A DNA stretch of 47,831 nt. It comes from JBNKEI01 sp050288705. Lineage in GTDB: Bacteria; Myxococcota; Myxococcia; Myxococcales; UBA5297. The notes under the pieces were generated by a model, which did no database searches, had not been told where the DNA came from, and saw only the letters and a program-made list of their open reading frames with translations. Positions 6,570 through 16,026 of this stretch are shown here, one piece after another. The stretch covers positions 1 through 47,831 of the forward strand of contig JBNKEI010000046.1 of NCBI GenBank assembly GCA_050288705.1, in the 5' to 3' direction. The translations under genes were made by a program, and so were the position numbers. Numbering within the stretch: the stretch's first letter is position 1; each line of letters begins with the position of its first letter.

Positions 6570-9335
6570 ATGCTGAAGGGTAGTAGCATGCTAGGCAACT
6601 TGTCGGAGACAGCTCCAGTAATGCCCGAGGAAAACAGGAGAGCGAGTGGTTCGTTACCCGTGTTTTTACAAAGGTTTTTGGCTGAAGAGCTGGTTGTTTC
6701 TCAAAGCGGCGCTGCTCGGGTGGCCACCGCTTTGTCCTCCGCCACAGTCGACTTGAACCCTCACCAGATTGAAGCCGCCGCTTTCGCCTTAGAGTCTTTA
6801 GACCGCGGTGGTGCAATGCTTGCCGATGAAGTTGGGCTTGGCAAAACCGTGGAAGCAGGCATTGTCATCAATCAATTGACCTGTGAAGGGCGAGGTCGCA
6901 TCCTCATTCTTTGCCCGGCATCTTTGCGCGCCCAATGGCAAAGCGAGCTATTAGAAAAGTTTGGCTTGCGCGCAATCTGTGTTGACGGAAGTTTTTGTCG
7001 CTCGTTTCGCTCTAATCCGTTTGAGCAACACGGACCAGTAATTGCTTCTATTCCTTTCGGCGCTAATCGTGCGTCAGACATGGGTAAGGTTCCCTGGGAT
7101 TTAGTGGTTATTGACGAAGCTCATCGCCTACGCAATGCCTGGCGGCCCAACCACAAAACTGGCAAGGCTTTGCGCATTGCTCTAGAAGGCCGACCAAAAC
7201 TATTGCTGACCGCAACTCCTTTGCAGAACGATTTAATGGAGCTTTATGGATTAATTTCCCTGCTTGACGATTCGCTTTTGGGGCCAGAACATGCATTTCG
7301 TTCGCGCTACGTAGGTTGCTCCGAAGAAAAGGCTCAATCTGCTTTGCTTGAGCTTAAGCAACGAATTGCGCCGGTTGTACAAAGGACTTTGCGCCGACAA
7401 GTACGCGAATATGTGAAATATACTGCTCGGCGATCCATGGTAGAGGATTTCACCCCATCTCCTCCCGAACAAGATCTCTATGAAAAGGTAAGCGAATACC
7501 TTCGGCGCTCCGATCTTCTGGCGATCGAACCTGGTAGGAGAACTCTGCTCACTCTCGTATACCGAAAGCTGCTTGCTTCTTCCACTTACGCGATTGCGCC
7601 TACTCTGCGTCGATTAGCCGATGGGCTAGAAGCGAGAGTGCGGGCTGCTCAGGCAGGAAAACAGTTTGAGACGACTCTTAGCGAAAGTGAGCGAGAGGAG
7701 CTGCGTGAATTCGATGAGGAGCTGGAAGAGTTGGATGGTGTCTTTGACGAAGAGAAGTCTGCTCAACCTTCCCGACCGCCAGCGACCTTGGAGTCTTTGC
7801 AATCCGAGCTGTGTGAATTACGAGCCTACGCTGCCTTGGCCGAGTCAATTCGGGTTAATGCTAAAGGCGAAGCTCTTTGCGGTGCTCTCGACCGTACTTT
7901 TTCAGTAGCTGCCGGATATCAGTGGCCCCAAAAAGCAGTGGTGTTTACCGAATCAAAGCGGACACAAGAGTATCTGTTTCAGCTTCTTTCCGAACGGGGA
8001 TACGCCGGCAAAATTTCCAAGCTCTCTGGAGATGGCTCTACCCCAGAAGAGCGTCGAACCTTGGTAGAAACATTTCGGGATCGCACCCAGATTCTTCTCT
8101 CCACCGAAGCAGGCGCCGAGGGTTTAAACTTGCAGTTTTGCAATTTGGTAGTTAATTACGACCTGCCTTGGAATCCTCAACGAGTTGAGCAAAGAATTGG
8201 TCGTTGCCATCGCTATGGACAAACCCGCGACGTACTGGTTCTCAACTTTGTAAATCGTTCTAATGCCGCTGATGCACGTTTATATGAGCTACTGGAGAAG
8301 AAACTAACGCTTTTTGACGGAGTGTTTGGCGCTTCTGATGAAATCCTGGGTGGTTTGGAGAGTGGCGTTGATTTTGAAAGACGGGTACTGGATATCTATC
8401 AGTCCTGCCGTACCGAAGGTGAAATAAACAAAGCTTTCGCCGTTCTTCGTTGCGACTTAGAGAGTCGGATAGATGAACGCATGGCGCAAGCGCGCGATCT
8501 TTTGCTTTCACGCTTTGAAGGAGATGTGCGATCGCGGTTACGTATAGCAGGCGCACAAGCCAAAGCGGCCATTAGTCGCCGAAAAAATGATAGCCGCGCT
8601 CTCGCGAAAGCAGTTTTAGGAAACGAAGAAGCATCTCCGGACCAAATAGAACAGGTTTCACGCGAAGTTCGCGAAAAACCAGCGCCAGCTATTAGTTATT
8701 TATCTCTTAACACCTCAGAATTGCCACCTCGTCTTTCCTCGCTGGCAGGGAAGGAAGGTTGGTGGTTTCTTTATCGCTTTACAGTTTCTGGATCAAAACC
8801 TCCCGAACGCTTGGTTCATCTAATGCTCATAAGGGAAGGGGAACGATATCAGGCGCTTTCGCTTTCCGAGGCAGAAATGATTGCTCGCCTTTCTGGAAAA
8901 GAGGCTCCAGGTAGGGCTCCGGCAGTTCTTTCGGTATCTTCTGCACAGGAAGAAGCACTAGCAGCAATTTGTGAGGAGATTGCCTCCCAAGCTCAAGAGC
9001 AGTCTGAGCGAGAGGTCGATTTGGCGCGTGAAAAAGCCATGAGGTATTGCGAAGATTGCTTATTGTCCTTTCGAGACGGGGTCACTCGCGCACGCACCAA
9101 ATGGGAAGAAGCCCGTAAAGCATTGGTTGAAGCAGAAGACCGTTTGCAGAGAATCAAAGCGCGGGCTGCCTGGGAGCGAACTGATCGCGAATATCGTCGT
9201 AAAATGGGAAAATTACGCTCGGAAGAGGATCAGCAGCATGCACAATTGGACCGTACTTTGAGCTTGTTGGCAGTTCGTTCCAAAATAAATGTGACTCGCG
9301 TCTTGATTGCCACCGCCTATTTTTGGCTGGATTAA
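6570..9335 (+). CDS. SNF2/RapA-like DEAH-box helicase
   Basis: The 921-residue protein has both lobes of an SNF2-type ATPase. Lobe 1 shows LADEVGLGKTVEAG (Walker A near 85-95), DEAH at 182-185 and LTATPLQN near 212-219. Lobe 2 shows VVFTESKRTQEYL, LLSTEAGAEGLNLQFCNLVVNYDLPWNPQRVEQRIGR in two overlapping motifs, and CHRYGQ. A long charged C-terminal region (about 800-900, rich in E, A, R, K) is likely coiled coil. Such proteins translocate on DNA to remodel nucleoprotein; RapA frees stalled RNA polymerase. The typical RapA N-terminal Tudor-like domains are absent, so this is a shorter RapA-like/SNF2 relative. GGAAGGAG sits just upstream of ATG 6570. It overlaps no neighbour; the cyclase gene follows 58 bp later. 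Confidence 0.88.
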   Translation: MLKGSSMLGNLSETAPVMPEENRRASGSLPVFLQRFLAEELVVSQSGAARVATALSSATVDLNPHQIEAAAFALESLDRGGAMLADEVGLGKTVEAGIVINQLTCEGRGRILILCPASLRAQWQSELLEKFGLRAICVDGSFCRSFRSNPFEQHGPVIASIPFGANRASDMGKVPWDLVVIDEAHRLRNAWRPNHKTGKALRIALEGRPKLLLTATPLQNDLMELYGLISLLDDSLLGPEHAFRSRYVGCSEEKAQSALLELKQRIAPVVQRTLRRQVREYVKYTARRSMVEDFTPSPPEQDLYEKVSEYLRRSDLLAIEPGRRTLLTLVYRKLLASSTYAIAPTLRRLADGLEARVRAAQAGKQFETTLSESEREELREFDEELEELDGVFDEEKSAQPSRPPATLESLQSELCELRAYAALAESIRVNAKGEALCGALDRTFSVAAGYQWPQKAVVFTESKRTQEYLFQLLSERGYAGKISKLSGDGSTPEERRTLVETFRDRTQILLSTEAGAEGLNLQFCNLVVNYDLPWNPQRVEQRIGRCHRYGQTRDVLVLNFVNRSNAADARLYELLEKKLTLFDGVFGASDEILGGLESGVDFERRVLDIYQSCRTEGEINKAFAVLRCDLESRIDERMAQARDLLLSRFEGDVRSRLRIAGAQAKAAISRRKNDSRALAKAVLGNEEASPDQIEQVSREVREKPAPAISYLSLNTSELPPRLSSLAGKEGWWFLYRFTVSGSKPPERLVHLMLIREGERYQALSLSEAEMIARLSGKEAPGRAPAVLSVSSAQEEALAAICEEIASQAQEQSEREVDLAREKAMRYCEDCLLSFRDGVTRARTKWEEARKALVEAEDRLQRIKARAAWERTDREYRRKMGKLRSEEDQQHAQLDRTLSLLAVRSKINVTRVLIATAYFWLD

Positions 9336-9393
9336 GAGAGTGGCGACTGCAAGTAGACTGACTATCAACACGCATGGTAGGACTAACATTTAT

Positions 9394-11118
9394 ATGCCAA
9401 GTTTTTGTCCTTTTTGTAATGCTACCTTGCCTGGGTCTAGTCCCACGGTTATTTGTCCGGTATGCGCCAAACGCATGGCAGGAGCTATGGCGGGAGCAAC
9501 TTCTTCCTCAAAAGACCGAGGGAAGCTTTTTATTAGAACATCTGAGGGACAGGTTGCCGAGTATTCACTAAGCGAAAAGACGCGCATAGGACGTCATCCA
9601 GTAAACTCCGTTCGATTGGCTGACCGGGAGATATCCAAAGAGCATGCGGAGATCAGCTTAATCGGCTCCGATTTCTGGATTCAAGACCTGAATTCTTCTA
9701 ACGGAACTTTTGTCAATGGCCGCAGAGTAACCCGTATCAGGCTTTCCGACGGAGATGAAATCACCTTGGGTGGTACACTCATCGTTTTTAGAAACAGATT
9801 TGCTCCGGTACCAGTGGGGGCGGGCGTTACTATGGTGCAGGCCTGCGCACCTCAGGTTTTGGCAAGCCTACGTGCGGAAGAGTCGCGAGACTTTCGTCCA
9901 GAAAAAGAAATTAAAGATGTTCTTGATTTGCGGCGTGACTACGAAAAATTACGCATTGCTAACGAATTTCATCACCAAGTGGGACTAGAACGCGATCTTT
10001 CTACCCTTTACGACAAGATTCTGAAAGTTGCTTTTGATTTGTTAAATGCCGACAATGGAGTAATTCTTCTTTTTTGCCCAAAAAATCAGCAGCTTACTAC
10101 TGCGGCTGTGTATAGACGCAAGCCAGTGGAAGTAATGCTTTCGCAAACTTTGCTTGACCAAGTGCTGCGGACGCATGAAGGCGTTTTGACTCAAGACGCT
10201 ATTGTTGATGCTCGCTTTTCTTGTTCGCAATCGATTGTCGCGCAAGGAATTCGGTCAGCCATGGCAGTGCCCCTAATATCCAAAAGTCAATTGCGAGGGA
10301 TTCTTTATCTAGATACGCGGGAATTAGCGGGAGCGTTTACCGAAAAAGATTTGCGTATACTAACTGGTGTTTCTGCCCAGGCTGCGGTGGCTATCGAGAA
10401 TGCCGAGCTTGCCCGGCGAATTGAGCAGGAAGCGGAGACCAGGGTCCATCTTTCGCGATTTCTTTCACCTGCTCTGGTAGAGCAAGCGCAAAAGGGTCAG
10501 TTAGAGCTTAAAAAGGGTGGAGAGCTTTGTGAGGTTACTATTCTATTTGCGGATATTCGTGGCTTTACTTCCATGACCGAACGTTCGCAGCCTCAAGAAA
10601 TTGTGGCTTTACTGAACGAATATTTTGAAGAAATGGTGGAAGAAGTTTTTGCTCAGGGAGGCGTTTTAGACAAGTTCATAGGCGATTGCATTATGGCTAT
10701 GTGGGGGGCTCCGGTGCATCGGGAAGACGATGCTTCCCGAGCAATTCGCGCGGGAGTGGGAATGATGCAACGTTTAAAAAACTACAATGAATCCCGAGTT
10801 TCTCAGGGTAAAAGCCCGGTAGGCATGGGAATAGGGATAAACACTGGGCTGGCAGTGGTAGGAAACATGGGTTCTTCGAAACGATTGGAATATACTGCCA
10901 TCGGTGATTCAGTAAACCTTGCTTCTCGGCTATGTAGCATTGCGTGTGAAGGGCAGATAGTGGTAAGCGCACAAACAATACAGCGTACGGGAAATGAGTT
11001 TAGTGTACTTGCTTTGCCTGCGGCTAAAGTAAAGGGAAAGCAAGATGCAGTGCCGGTGTTTCAAGTGCTAGGATGCCAGGAAATCGCTACTTCTGGGGCT
11101 AAAAAAACCGTTTCCTAG
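9394..11118 (+). CDS. FHA-GAF-class III adenylate/guanylate cyclase
   Basis: This 574-residue signalling protein opens with a small zinc ribbon (CPFCN, then CPVCAKRM). An FHA domain follows (about 45-125; TRIGRHPVNSVRLAD, SKEHAEI, DLNSSNGTFVNG), which binds phosphothreonine. A GAF domain (about 190-340) precedes a class III cyclase domain (about 370-565) with metal-binding Asp in ILFADIRGFTSM and Asp in LDKFIGDCIMAMWGAP. It should make cAMP or cGMP; Lys in LDKFIGD favours ATP, but substrate choice cannot be settled by eye. ATG 9394 is chosen because the longer frame from 9307 overlaps the helicase gene and its extra residues do not look like protein. It is followed 34 bp later by a Ser/Thr kinase, a natural partner for the FHA domain. 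Confidence 0.9.
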   Translation: MPSFCPFCNATLPGSSPTVICPVCAKRMAGAMAGATSSSKDRGKLFIRTSEGQVAEYSLSEKTRIGRHPVNSVRLADREISKEHAEISLIGSDFWIQDLNSSNGTFVNGRRVTRIRLSDGDEITLGGTLIVFRNRFAPVPVGAGVTMVQACAPQVLASLRAEESRDFRPEKEIKDVLDLRRDYEKLRIANEFHHQVGLERDLSTLYDKILKVAFDLLNADNGVILLFCPKNQQLTTAAVYRRKPVEVMLSQTLLDQVLRTHEGVLTQDAIVDARFSCSQSIVAQGIRSAMAVPLISKSQLRGILYLDTRELAGAFTEKDLRILTGVSAQAAVAIENAELARRIEQEAETRVHLSRFLSPALVEQAQKGQLELKKGGELCEVTILFADIRGFTSMTERSQPQEIVALLNEYFEEMVEEVFAQGGVLDKFIGDCIMAMWGAPVHREDDASRAIRAGVGMMQRLKNYNESRVSQGKSPVGMGIGINTGLAVVGNMGSSKRLEYTAIGDSVNLASRLCSIACEGQIVVSAQTIQRTGNEFSVLALPAAKVKGKQDAVPVFQVLGCQEIATSGAKKTVS

Positions 11119-11152
11119 CAAGGGATTCGGACCAATTTTATGGGAGGCTTAC

Positions 11153-12313
11153 TTGTCCCAGGCAACGCCTCGGCAAAAATGTCCAAATTGCGGCCATGTA
11201 CACGATGTTTCCGTATACGTGACCGGGCAGCGAATTCTTTGCCAATGTAAGCTTCATTTTGTGGTTCAACGACAAGACGTACGTCCCACGCCCGTCGCTA
11301 TTGCTGGATGCCCTGCTAAAGAAGACGTAGACAAAGACAGAACCGGAGATATAGGAGATACAACTTACCAGCAAAAGGCAATATCACGCTTTGTTTCTTC
11401 CCGACCCCCGGTTAGACAACAAAAAAATACTGAGGGCGCAATTACCACTGTTTGTAAGCCAAAAGAATTGCCTGGTTACCAGATGGTACAGCTTCTAGGC
11501 CGCGGAGGAATGGGAGAAGTATGGAAAGCTCGGCAATGCTCCCTCGGGCGAGATGTAGCCATCAAATTCCTTTCCTCTGCTCTTGCCAAAGGAAATCAGG
11601 AATATGTGCGCCGGTTTGAAAAAGAAGCAGCCGCTTTGGCAGCGCTCTCTCATCCAAACATTGTCAATATCATCGATCGTGGCTGTCATCAGGAGACGCA
11701 AACTTGGTTTTTTGTTATGGAATTCTGCGAAGGCCGCTCTTTACGGGAACTGATGATGACTCGGTCAGCGTCGATTTTCCAGAACTTACGAATTATTTCA
11801 CAAGTAGCTCGGGCCATAGATTATGCGCATGAACGAGGAGTTATTCATCGCGATTTGAAACCAGAAAATATCTTGGTCGACGACCAGTTTCACGCCAAAG
11901 TAGTCGATTTCGGATTAGCTGGTTTTAGCGATGGCAATGCGTTTGAAAATCTAACCGGAGTTTCTACTGCCATGGGCACGCTGCATTACATGTCGCCAGA
12001 ACAGCGCAAAGATGCTCATGCGGTAGATGAGCGCACTGATATTTTTTCACTGGGTGTTATTTTGTACGAATCTCTAACTGGTGAAATTCCGGTTGGACGG
12101 TTTAAATTGCCATCACAGCGGCTTCCAGGAATTAGTACTTACCTAGACAAAATTGTCGTTCGATCTTTAGAAGTCGATCCCGAAGCGCGCTACTCGCGGG
12201 CAAAAAACATGGCAGTCGAAGTGGAAGCTACTCTTTCTTCCATGAAAAGAAACAACTCAGTGTTGAAAACATCTCCCGACGGAAAAAAGAGGCGCAAATT
12301 TCTGTGGTTTTAG
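11153..12313 (+). CDS. Eukaryotic-type Ser/Thr protein kinase with N-terminal zinc ribbon
   Basis: The protein of 386 residues starts with a zinc-ribbon-like segment (CPNCGH ... LCQC, residues 10-35). A Hanks-type kinase domain follows (about 105-370): glycine loop LLGRGGMGEVWKAR, Lys in VAIKFL, catalytic loop VIHRDLKPENILVD, DFG in VVDFGLAG, and GTLHYMSPEQR. All catalytic residues are present. There is no transmembrane segment, so it is cytosolic, unlike PknB-type receptors. TTG 11153 is taken as start because GGGAGG lies 7 bases upstream and no ATG matches the zinc ribbon. Its position directly after an FHA-cyclase suggests the FHA domain reads its phosphorylation; this is inference. Confidence 0.9.
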   Translation: MSQATPRQKCPNCGHVHDVSVYVTGQRILCQCKLHFVVQRQDVRPTPVAIAGCPAKEDVDKDRTGDIGDTTYQQKAISRFVSSRPPVRQQKNTEGAITTVCKPKELPGYQMVQLLGRGGMGEVWKARQCSLGRDVAIKFLSSALAKGNQEYVRRFEKEAAALAALSHPNIVNIIDRGCHQETQTWFFVMEFCEGRSLRELMMTRSASIFQNLRIISQVARAIDYAHERGVIHRDLKPENILVDDQFHAKVVDFGLAGFSDGNAFENLTGVSTAMGTLHYMSPEQRKDAHAVDERTDIFSLGVILYESLTGEIPVGRFKLPSQRLPGISTYLDKIVVRSLEVDPEARYSRAKNMAVEVEATLSSMKRNNSVLKTSPDGKKRRKFLWF

Positions 12314-12336
12314 TTCTTTCGCGTGCGGTGCCAAGA

Positions 12337-13569
12337 ATGAGTTTTTTGAACGAAAAAACGGTGGTGTTGGGGGTTGGCGGCGGAATTGCGGTCTACCGGG
12401 TATGCGAATTGGCGCGCCTGCTGATGAAACGAGGAGCCGCAGTTCGCGTAGTAATGACGTCCAATGCCCAGGAATTTGTCACTCCTCTTACCTTTCAGGC
12501 GTTAACTGGTAATCCGGTGCGAACAGGCCTTTTCGATGCTCGTCCTGATTCGACCTTTGGGCATCTTGAAATTGGTCGGATGGCGGATCTCTTTATTGTT
12601 GCCCCGGCAACCGCAAACTTGATTGCTCGAATAAGGGCGGGAATGGCCGATGATTCGGTTACTTCTTCTGTGTTGTCCTCTCAATGTCGAGTGCTGATTG
12701 CTCCAGCAATGAACTATGCAATGTGGGAAAACCCACTTACGCAAGAAAACGTGCAGGCTTTACTTGCACATGCGCGCTATTCATTGGTGGGGCCAGTTGC
12801 CGGAATGCTTGCAGAAGGCGTAGAAGGAATGGGGCGATTGTCCGAGCCAATCGATATTTTGGAAGCTGCGGAATCTCTTCTATCTCCTAAAGACTTCGAG
12901 GGATGGCGGGTAGTGGTGACCGCAGGACCAACCCGCGAGCCGATAGATCCGGTTCGTTTTCTCTCTAACCCTTCATCTGGGCGAATGGGGTACGCAGTAG
13001 CCCGGGCGGCAGCGCAAAGGGGAGCGCGCGTGTTACTGATTTCCGGACCTAGCCAGCTTCCTGTTCCCCGAGATGTTGAGCTGCAGAGTGTAACCACTGC
13101 TCAGGAGATGGCCAGCGCAGCTCTTGCCGCAGTGCATGAGGCGAATTTATTTATTGCTGCAGCCGCGGTTTCTGACTACCAACCAGAATGCTTCAACTCG
13201 CAAAAAATAAAAAAGAAGGCAGGGAGTGAAAGTATTACATTTGTTCGAACTCCTGATGTGCTTGCGCAATGCGTAGAATCAGTTTCCCAGGCATCTGCGC
13301 AAAATCGTCCTGTTTTTGTTGGTTTTGCGGCAGAAACCGAACATGTTTTGGAGAATGCTCGCGCAAAGCTCTTGCAGAAAAAACTAGACTTAATTGCAGC
13401 AAATGACATTCAGGAAGAGAAGTGTGGATTTGCTGAGGAGACTAACCGAGTTACTTTAATCACTCGTAATAATCAGGTAATTCCCTTGCCCAAAAACTCC
13501 AAGCATGAAATTGCGCACCAAATATTAGATCAGGTTATTGGTTTAGGCCAAGTTTCCGGGTCGAAATAA
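12337..13569 (+). CDS. coaBC: Bifunctional phosphopantothenoylcysteine decarboxylase / phosphopantothenate-cysteine ligase
   Basis: This 410-residue enzyme makes 4'-phosphopantetheine for coenzyme A. The N-terminal CoaC half has the flavoprotein start VVLGVGGGIAVYRVCEL, the active-site His in FGHLEIGRMADL, APATANLIARI, and the substrate clamp APAMNYAMWENP. The CoaB half begins near residue 190 with VVVTAGPTREPIDPVRFLSN, then SSGRMGYAVA, AAAVSDY and the lysines near QKIKKK. Length and domain order are normal for the fusion. A GTG at 12304, overlapping the kinase stop, is an alternative start. The 3' end overlaps by 40 bp with the convergent gene on the minus strand. Confidence 0.95.
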   Translation: MSFLNEKTVVLGVGGGIAVYRVCELARLLMKRGAAVRVVMTSNAQEFVTPLTFQALTGNPVRTGLFDARPDSTFGHLEIGRMADLFIVAPATANLIARIRAGMADDSVTSSVLSSQCRVLIAPAMNYAMWENPLTQENVQALLAHARYSLVGPVAGMLAEGVEGMGRLSEPIDILEAAESLLSPKDFEGWRVVVTAGPTREPIDPVRFLSNPSSGRMGYAVARAAAQRGARVLLISGPSQLPVPRDVELQSVTTAQEMASAALAAVHEANLFIAAAAVSDYQPECFNSQKIKKKAGSESITFVRTPDVLAQCVESVSQASAQNRPVFVGFAAETEHVLENARAKLLQKKLDLIAANDIQEEKCGFAEETNRVTLITRNNQVIPLPKNSKHEIAHQILDQVIGLGQVSGSK

Positions 13570-14270
13570 GTTTCTACGGATCGGATAGTAGCATTTACCC
13601 CAGGTAGGTTTTCTAAATATAGCCGATGGAGCGCTTCTTGCGCCCAAAGCAGTACTGTATTGCGGTCAGCTTTGTTCATAGAAAAGAAGCGGGGATCATG
13701 GGTTCTTAAATCGTGGCCAATCTGCACTATGTTACCTAAATCAGTGCCTACCGATACAGACTTATGCTGCAAGCGCGTTGCATACCACAGAATGCGCAAA
13801 TACGCCGAGCACTGTCGACCTCCCAACCCTTGCGCCACAGGGATTGCCACCTTGGCGTTCCATTCACTGGTCTGTACCTCTAGATGTTGAGCGCTCGCCG
13901 AGGCCACCAAATCTTCGGCAGCCTCGGCGAGAATCTGGTTGGGAAAATTTGCTCGCATCAGTACCTGGAAGAAGAGATTCTGTAAAATAAATTGAGCAGT
14001 TGGCGCTGCCCGGGCAGGTACATAACAAGCTTCACCATCGGCAAGATCGTCAGCAAAATTTGTTGCACAAGACATGAGGTAAATTGCCGCCCCTCTAAGC
14101 AGAAGATCTGCCCTAGGAAGGTTGGCCTCAATGCCCAAAGCATAGGAGAATTCAGACGTTCCTGGTCGGGCAGCATCTAGAACGGTAACCACATCCTTTT
14201 CGGCGCTTGAAGTCAATGACTGGTTGCGAACCAAGCTAATTGCATGCTGGAAAACCAATGCTCCGCTCAT
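13530..14270 (-). CDS. Polyprenyl-synthetase-fold protein, second Asp motif altered
   Basis: The 246-residue protein is all-helical by composition and shows a first Asp-rich motif DDLAD within NFADDLADGEACYVP. In the second motif position it has IVQIGHDLRTHDP, where family members usually have QIxDDxxD, so the first Asp is His. This suggests an isoprenoid synthase fold with changed or lost prenyl-transfer activity. Its start overlaps the histidine kinase stop by 4 nt (ATGA), so the two are translationally coupled. Short length compared with the usual 290-350 residues also argues against a housekeeping farnesyl or octaprenyl synthase. Function unproven. Confidence 0.6.
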   Translation of the reverse strand: MSGALVFQHAISLVRNQSLTSSAEKDVVTVLDAARPGTSEFSYALGIEANLPRADLLLRGAAIYLMSCATNFADDLADGEACYVPARAAPTAQFILQNLFFQVLMRANFPNQILAEAAEDLVASASAQHLEVQTSEWNAKVAIPVAQGLGGRQCSAYLRILWYATRLQHKSVSVGTDLGNIVQIGHDLRTHDPRFFSMNKADRNTVLLWAQEALHRLYLENLPGVNATIRSVETYFDPETWPKPIT

Positions 14271-15577
14271 ATAGGTGTCGCCTTGGGTAGTTTTATACTC
14301 ACCATCGCTCCTCCCGAAGGTACATTGCTTTTTTCCAGAAGCCCTCCGCTGGCCAACACCAGTTGTTCTGCGGTGTATAATCCCAAGCCCGAGCCTTCTG
14401 GCTTAGTTGTCCTAAAAATTTGGGGTCTTGAGGCTAATTGGTTTTCCAAAAAACCTGGGCCATCGTCTTTAACTTGGATTTCAATGAGGTCAGTTTTCTC
14501 TAGAAAATTTAGTAGTACATTTTGTGCTGCTTTATCTCCGTTACCTTCGCAAGCATTGATTACCAAGTTTTCCAGTATACGGCGCAAAGATATGCTTCCG
14601 CCACTAATCAGAGAGGCAACGCTTCTACTAATTCTGGAAAGATCGATAGTAAATTGTATGTTTTCAAATTGAGGCCGAATATTTTCGATAATTATTTCTG
14701 CCATTGGTATAATCTCTATTCTTTCCATTTCTTGGAAAGTTGTCAGATGTTCTCTGGACAGATCGGCCATAGAACGCAAATTAGCGGACAAAGTAGACAG
14801 GCTTTTCCGAACCTTCTGAATCGCTTTATTGAGATCTTCTTCAGAAGGCTCTTCAAAAATTAGGCGTTCCAATAAAGAAGTGTTTCCAATAGCAATAGTC
14901 AGCGTATTGCGAATATCATGATTAAACATTGCTACTCGATTAGCAAAAACTGAAAGCTGATCTACTCTTCCGGCTTCTTCACGAAGTCTCTGTGCCAGAA
15001 CTGCACTGCGAAGTTGCTCCGATTCCCGCTGCATGCGAACTCTATAGACGGCGTAGTTGCCAAAAATGAACGCTGAGCATATGGTTATAAAACCCGTTAG
15101 CGCGCATAACGCTAGGTCAAAAGGTGTCTTGCTCAGAAACAATGCTATGATAGTAACTGTCGTTATCCCAATTCCCATAAAGGGAGCAGAGAAAGTAGTC
15201 CGCAAATATCCTCCATGGAGTGCTCCGCAAAAAATCCACGGTGCTGTAAAAACAATTGAGCCGTAACCTGTTGAAGTTATTATGATAGTTGCAAAATATG
15301 CGTGGACAAGAGAATCTGCCACCAATAGACAAATCGCAAAATATTTTGGTTTGTGCCGATATGCTCTTGCCATAATAAAAAAAAATAATGCACCAGCAGA
15401 AACGGGAATAGACCACAAGGATTCAAAATAAAAAAAACCATTAAGAGTTGCGTGTTTCCCTATAAAAGATATAATTATTACAAAAACCACGAAAATCAGC
15501 AGTGGTTGCCACCCTAGCATTTTTTCAAGTTCTGTAATGGGTAGCATTCGCACCCATTCTCGCACACGTTTTTTCAT
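14267..15577 (-). CDS. Membrane sensor histidine kinase
   Basis: Counting from an upstream GTG at 15667, about six hydrophobic membrane segments (55-75, 82-100, 110-130, 135-150, 160-178, 185-208) lead into a cytosolic HisKA/HATPase kinase. The phospho-acceptor is His250 in FNHDIRNTLTI, the N box is LENLVINAC with Asn371, G1 is VKDDGPGF and G2 is GSGLGLYTAEQL, so the kinase should be active. ATG 15577 is preferred here because the GTG has no ribosome binding site and overlaps the upstream gene by 43 bp; an ATG 30 bp further in is also possible. No response regulator is adjacent. It lies in an operon between a 105-residue protein and a polyprenyl-synthetase-fold protein; no ligand is evident. 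Confidence 0.85.
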   Translation of the reverse strand: MKKRVREWVRMLPITELEKMLGWQPLLIFVVFVIIISFIGKHATLNGFFYFESLWSIPVSAGALFFFIMARAYRHKPKYFAICLLVADSLVHAYFATIIITSTGYGSIVFTAPWIFCGALHGGYLRTTFSAPFMGIGITTVTIIALFLSKTPFDLALCALTGFITICSAFIFGNYAVYRVRMQRESEQLRSAVLAQRLREEAGRVDQLSVFANRVAMFNHDIRNTLTIAIGNTSLLERLIFEEPSEEDLNKAIQKVRKSLSTLSANLRSMADLSREHLTTFQEMERIEIIPMAEIIIENIRPQFENIQFTIDLSRISRSVASLISGGSISLRRILENLVINACEGNGDKAAQNVLLNFLEKTDLIEIQVKDDGPGFLENQLASRPQIFRTTKPEGSGLGLYTAEQLVLASGGLLEKSNVPSGGAMVSIKLPKATPI

Positions 15578-15624
15578 TATCGCAGCTATAGCTGTGTCAG
15601 GGAAATTGATGATCTTTTGGAAAT

Positions 15625-15942
15625 CTATCCTTGGAGCGCAACGACATATTTTTCGTTTTTGGCACACATGTTTGAATCTAAAATCGAGCGTTCGAGAAGG
15701 TTTCGCAGATTATTGATAATTTCAGAATTTCCTTCTTGTTCGATTTTGATTTGCACCTTTCCTCCGCCAAGTATGTGATGCATTGCGTTAAATAATGGCA
15801 ACAATTCCTCTGACGGTCTTTTTTCATTAAGAATCCCACCCTCAATCGCTCCTAGATCCATAAGTCTTCTTATGTAATCGAATGTGCTGGCAGTTATTGA
15901 AATATTAGCCATTGAATAAACTACGTTTTCATCAGAACTCAT
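15625..15942 (-). CDS. Small protein of unknown function, first gene of the kinase operon
   Basis: A 105-residue acidic cytosolic protein with no Cys-rich or membrane segment; I recognise no family. Visible parts are TFDYIRRLMDLGAIEGG, a helical stretch LLPLFNAMHHILGGGKVQIKIEQEGN and a final helix INNLRNLLERSIL. It precedes the membrane histidine kinase on the same strand, and ATG 15942 is preceded by AAAGGGGCG. It may be a partner or regulator of that kinase, which is inference from position only. Confidence 0.6.
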   Translation of the reverse strand: MSSDENVVYSMANISITASTFDYIRRLMDLGAIEGGILNEKRPSEELLPLFNAMHHILGGGKVQIKIEQEGNSEIINNLRNLLERSILDSNMCAKNEKYVVALQG

Positions 15943-16026
15943 GGAACCGCCCCTTTGTCTTTTTTATACTTTGTGCTATTTAAAACATGTTTCCGCGATG
16001 TCTGCAACCCTTTCTTCGGGCCAAAC

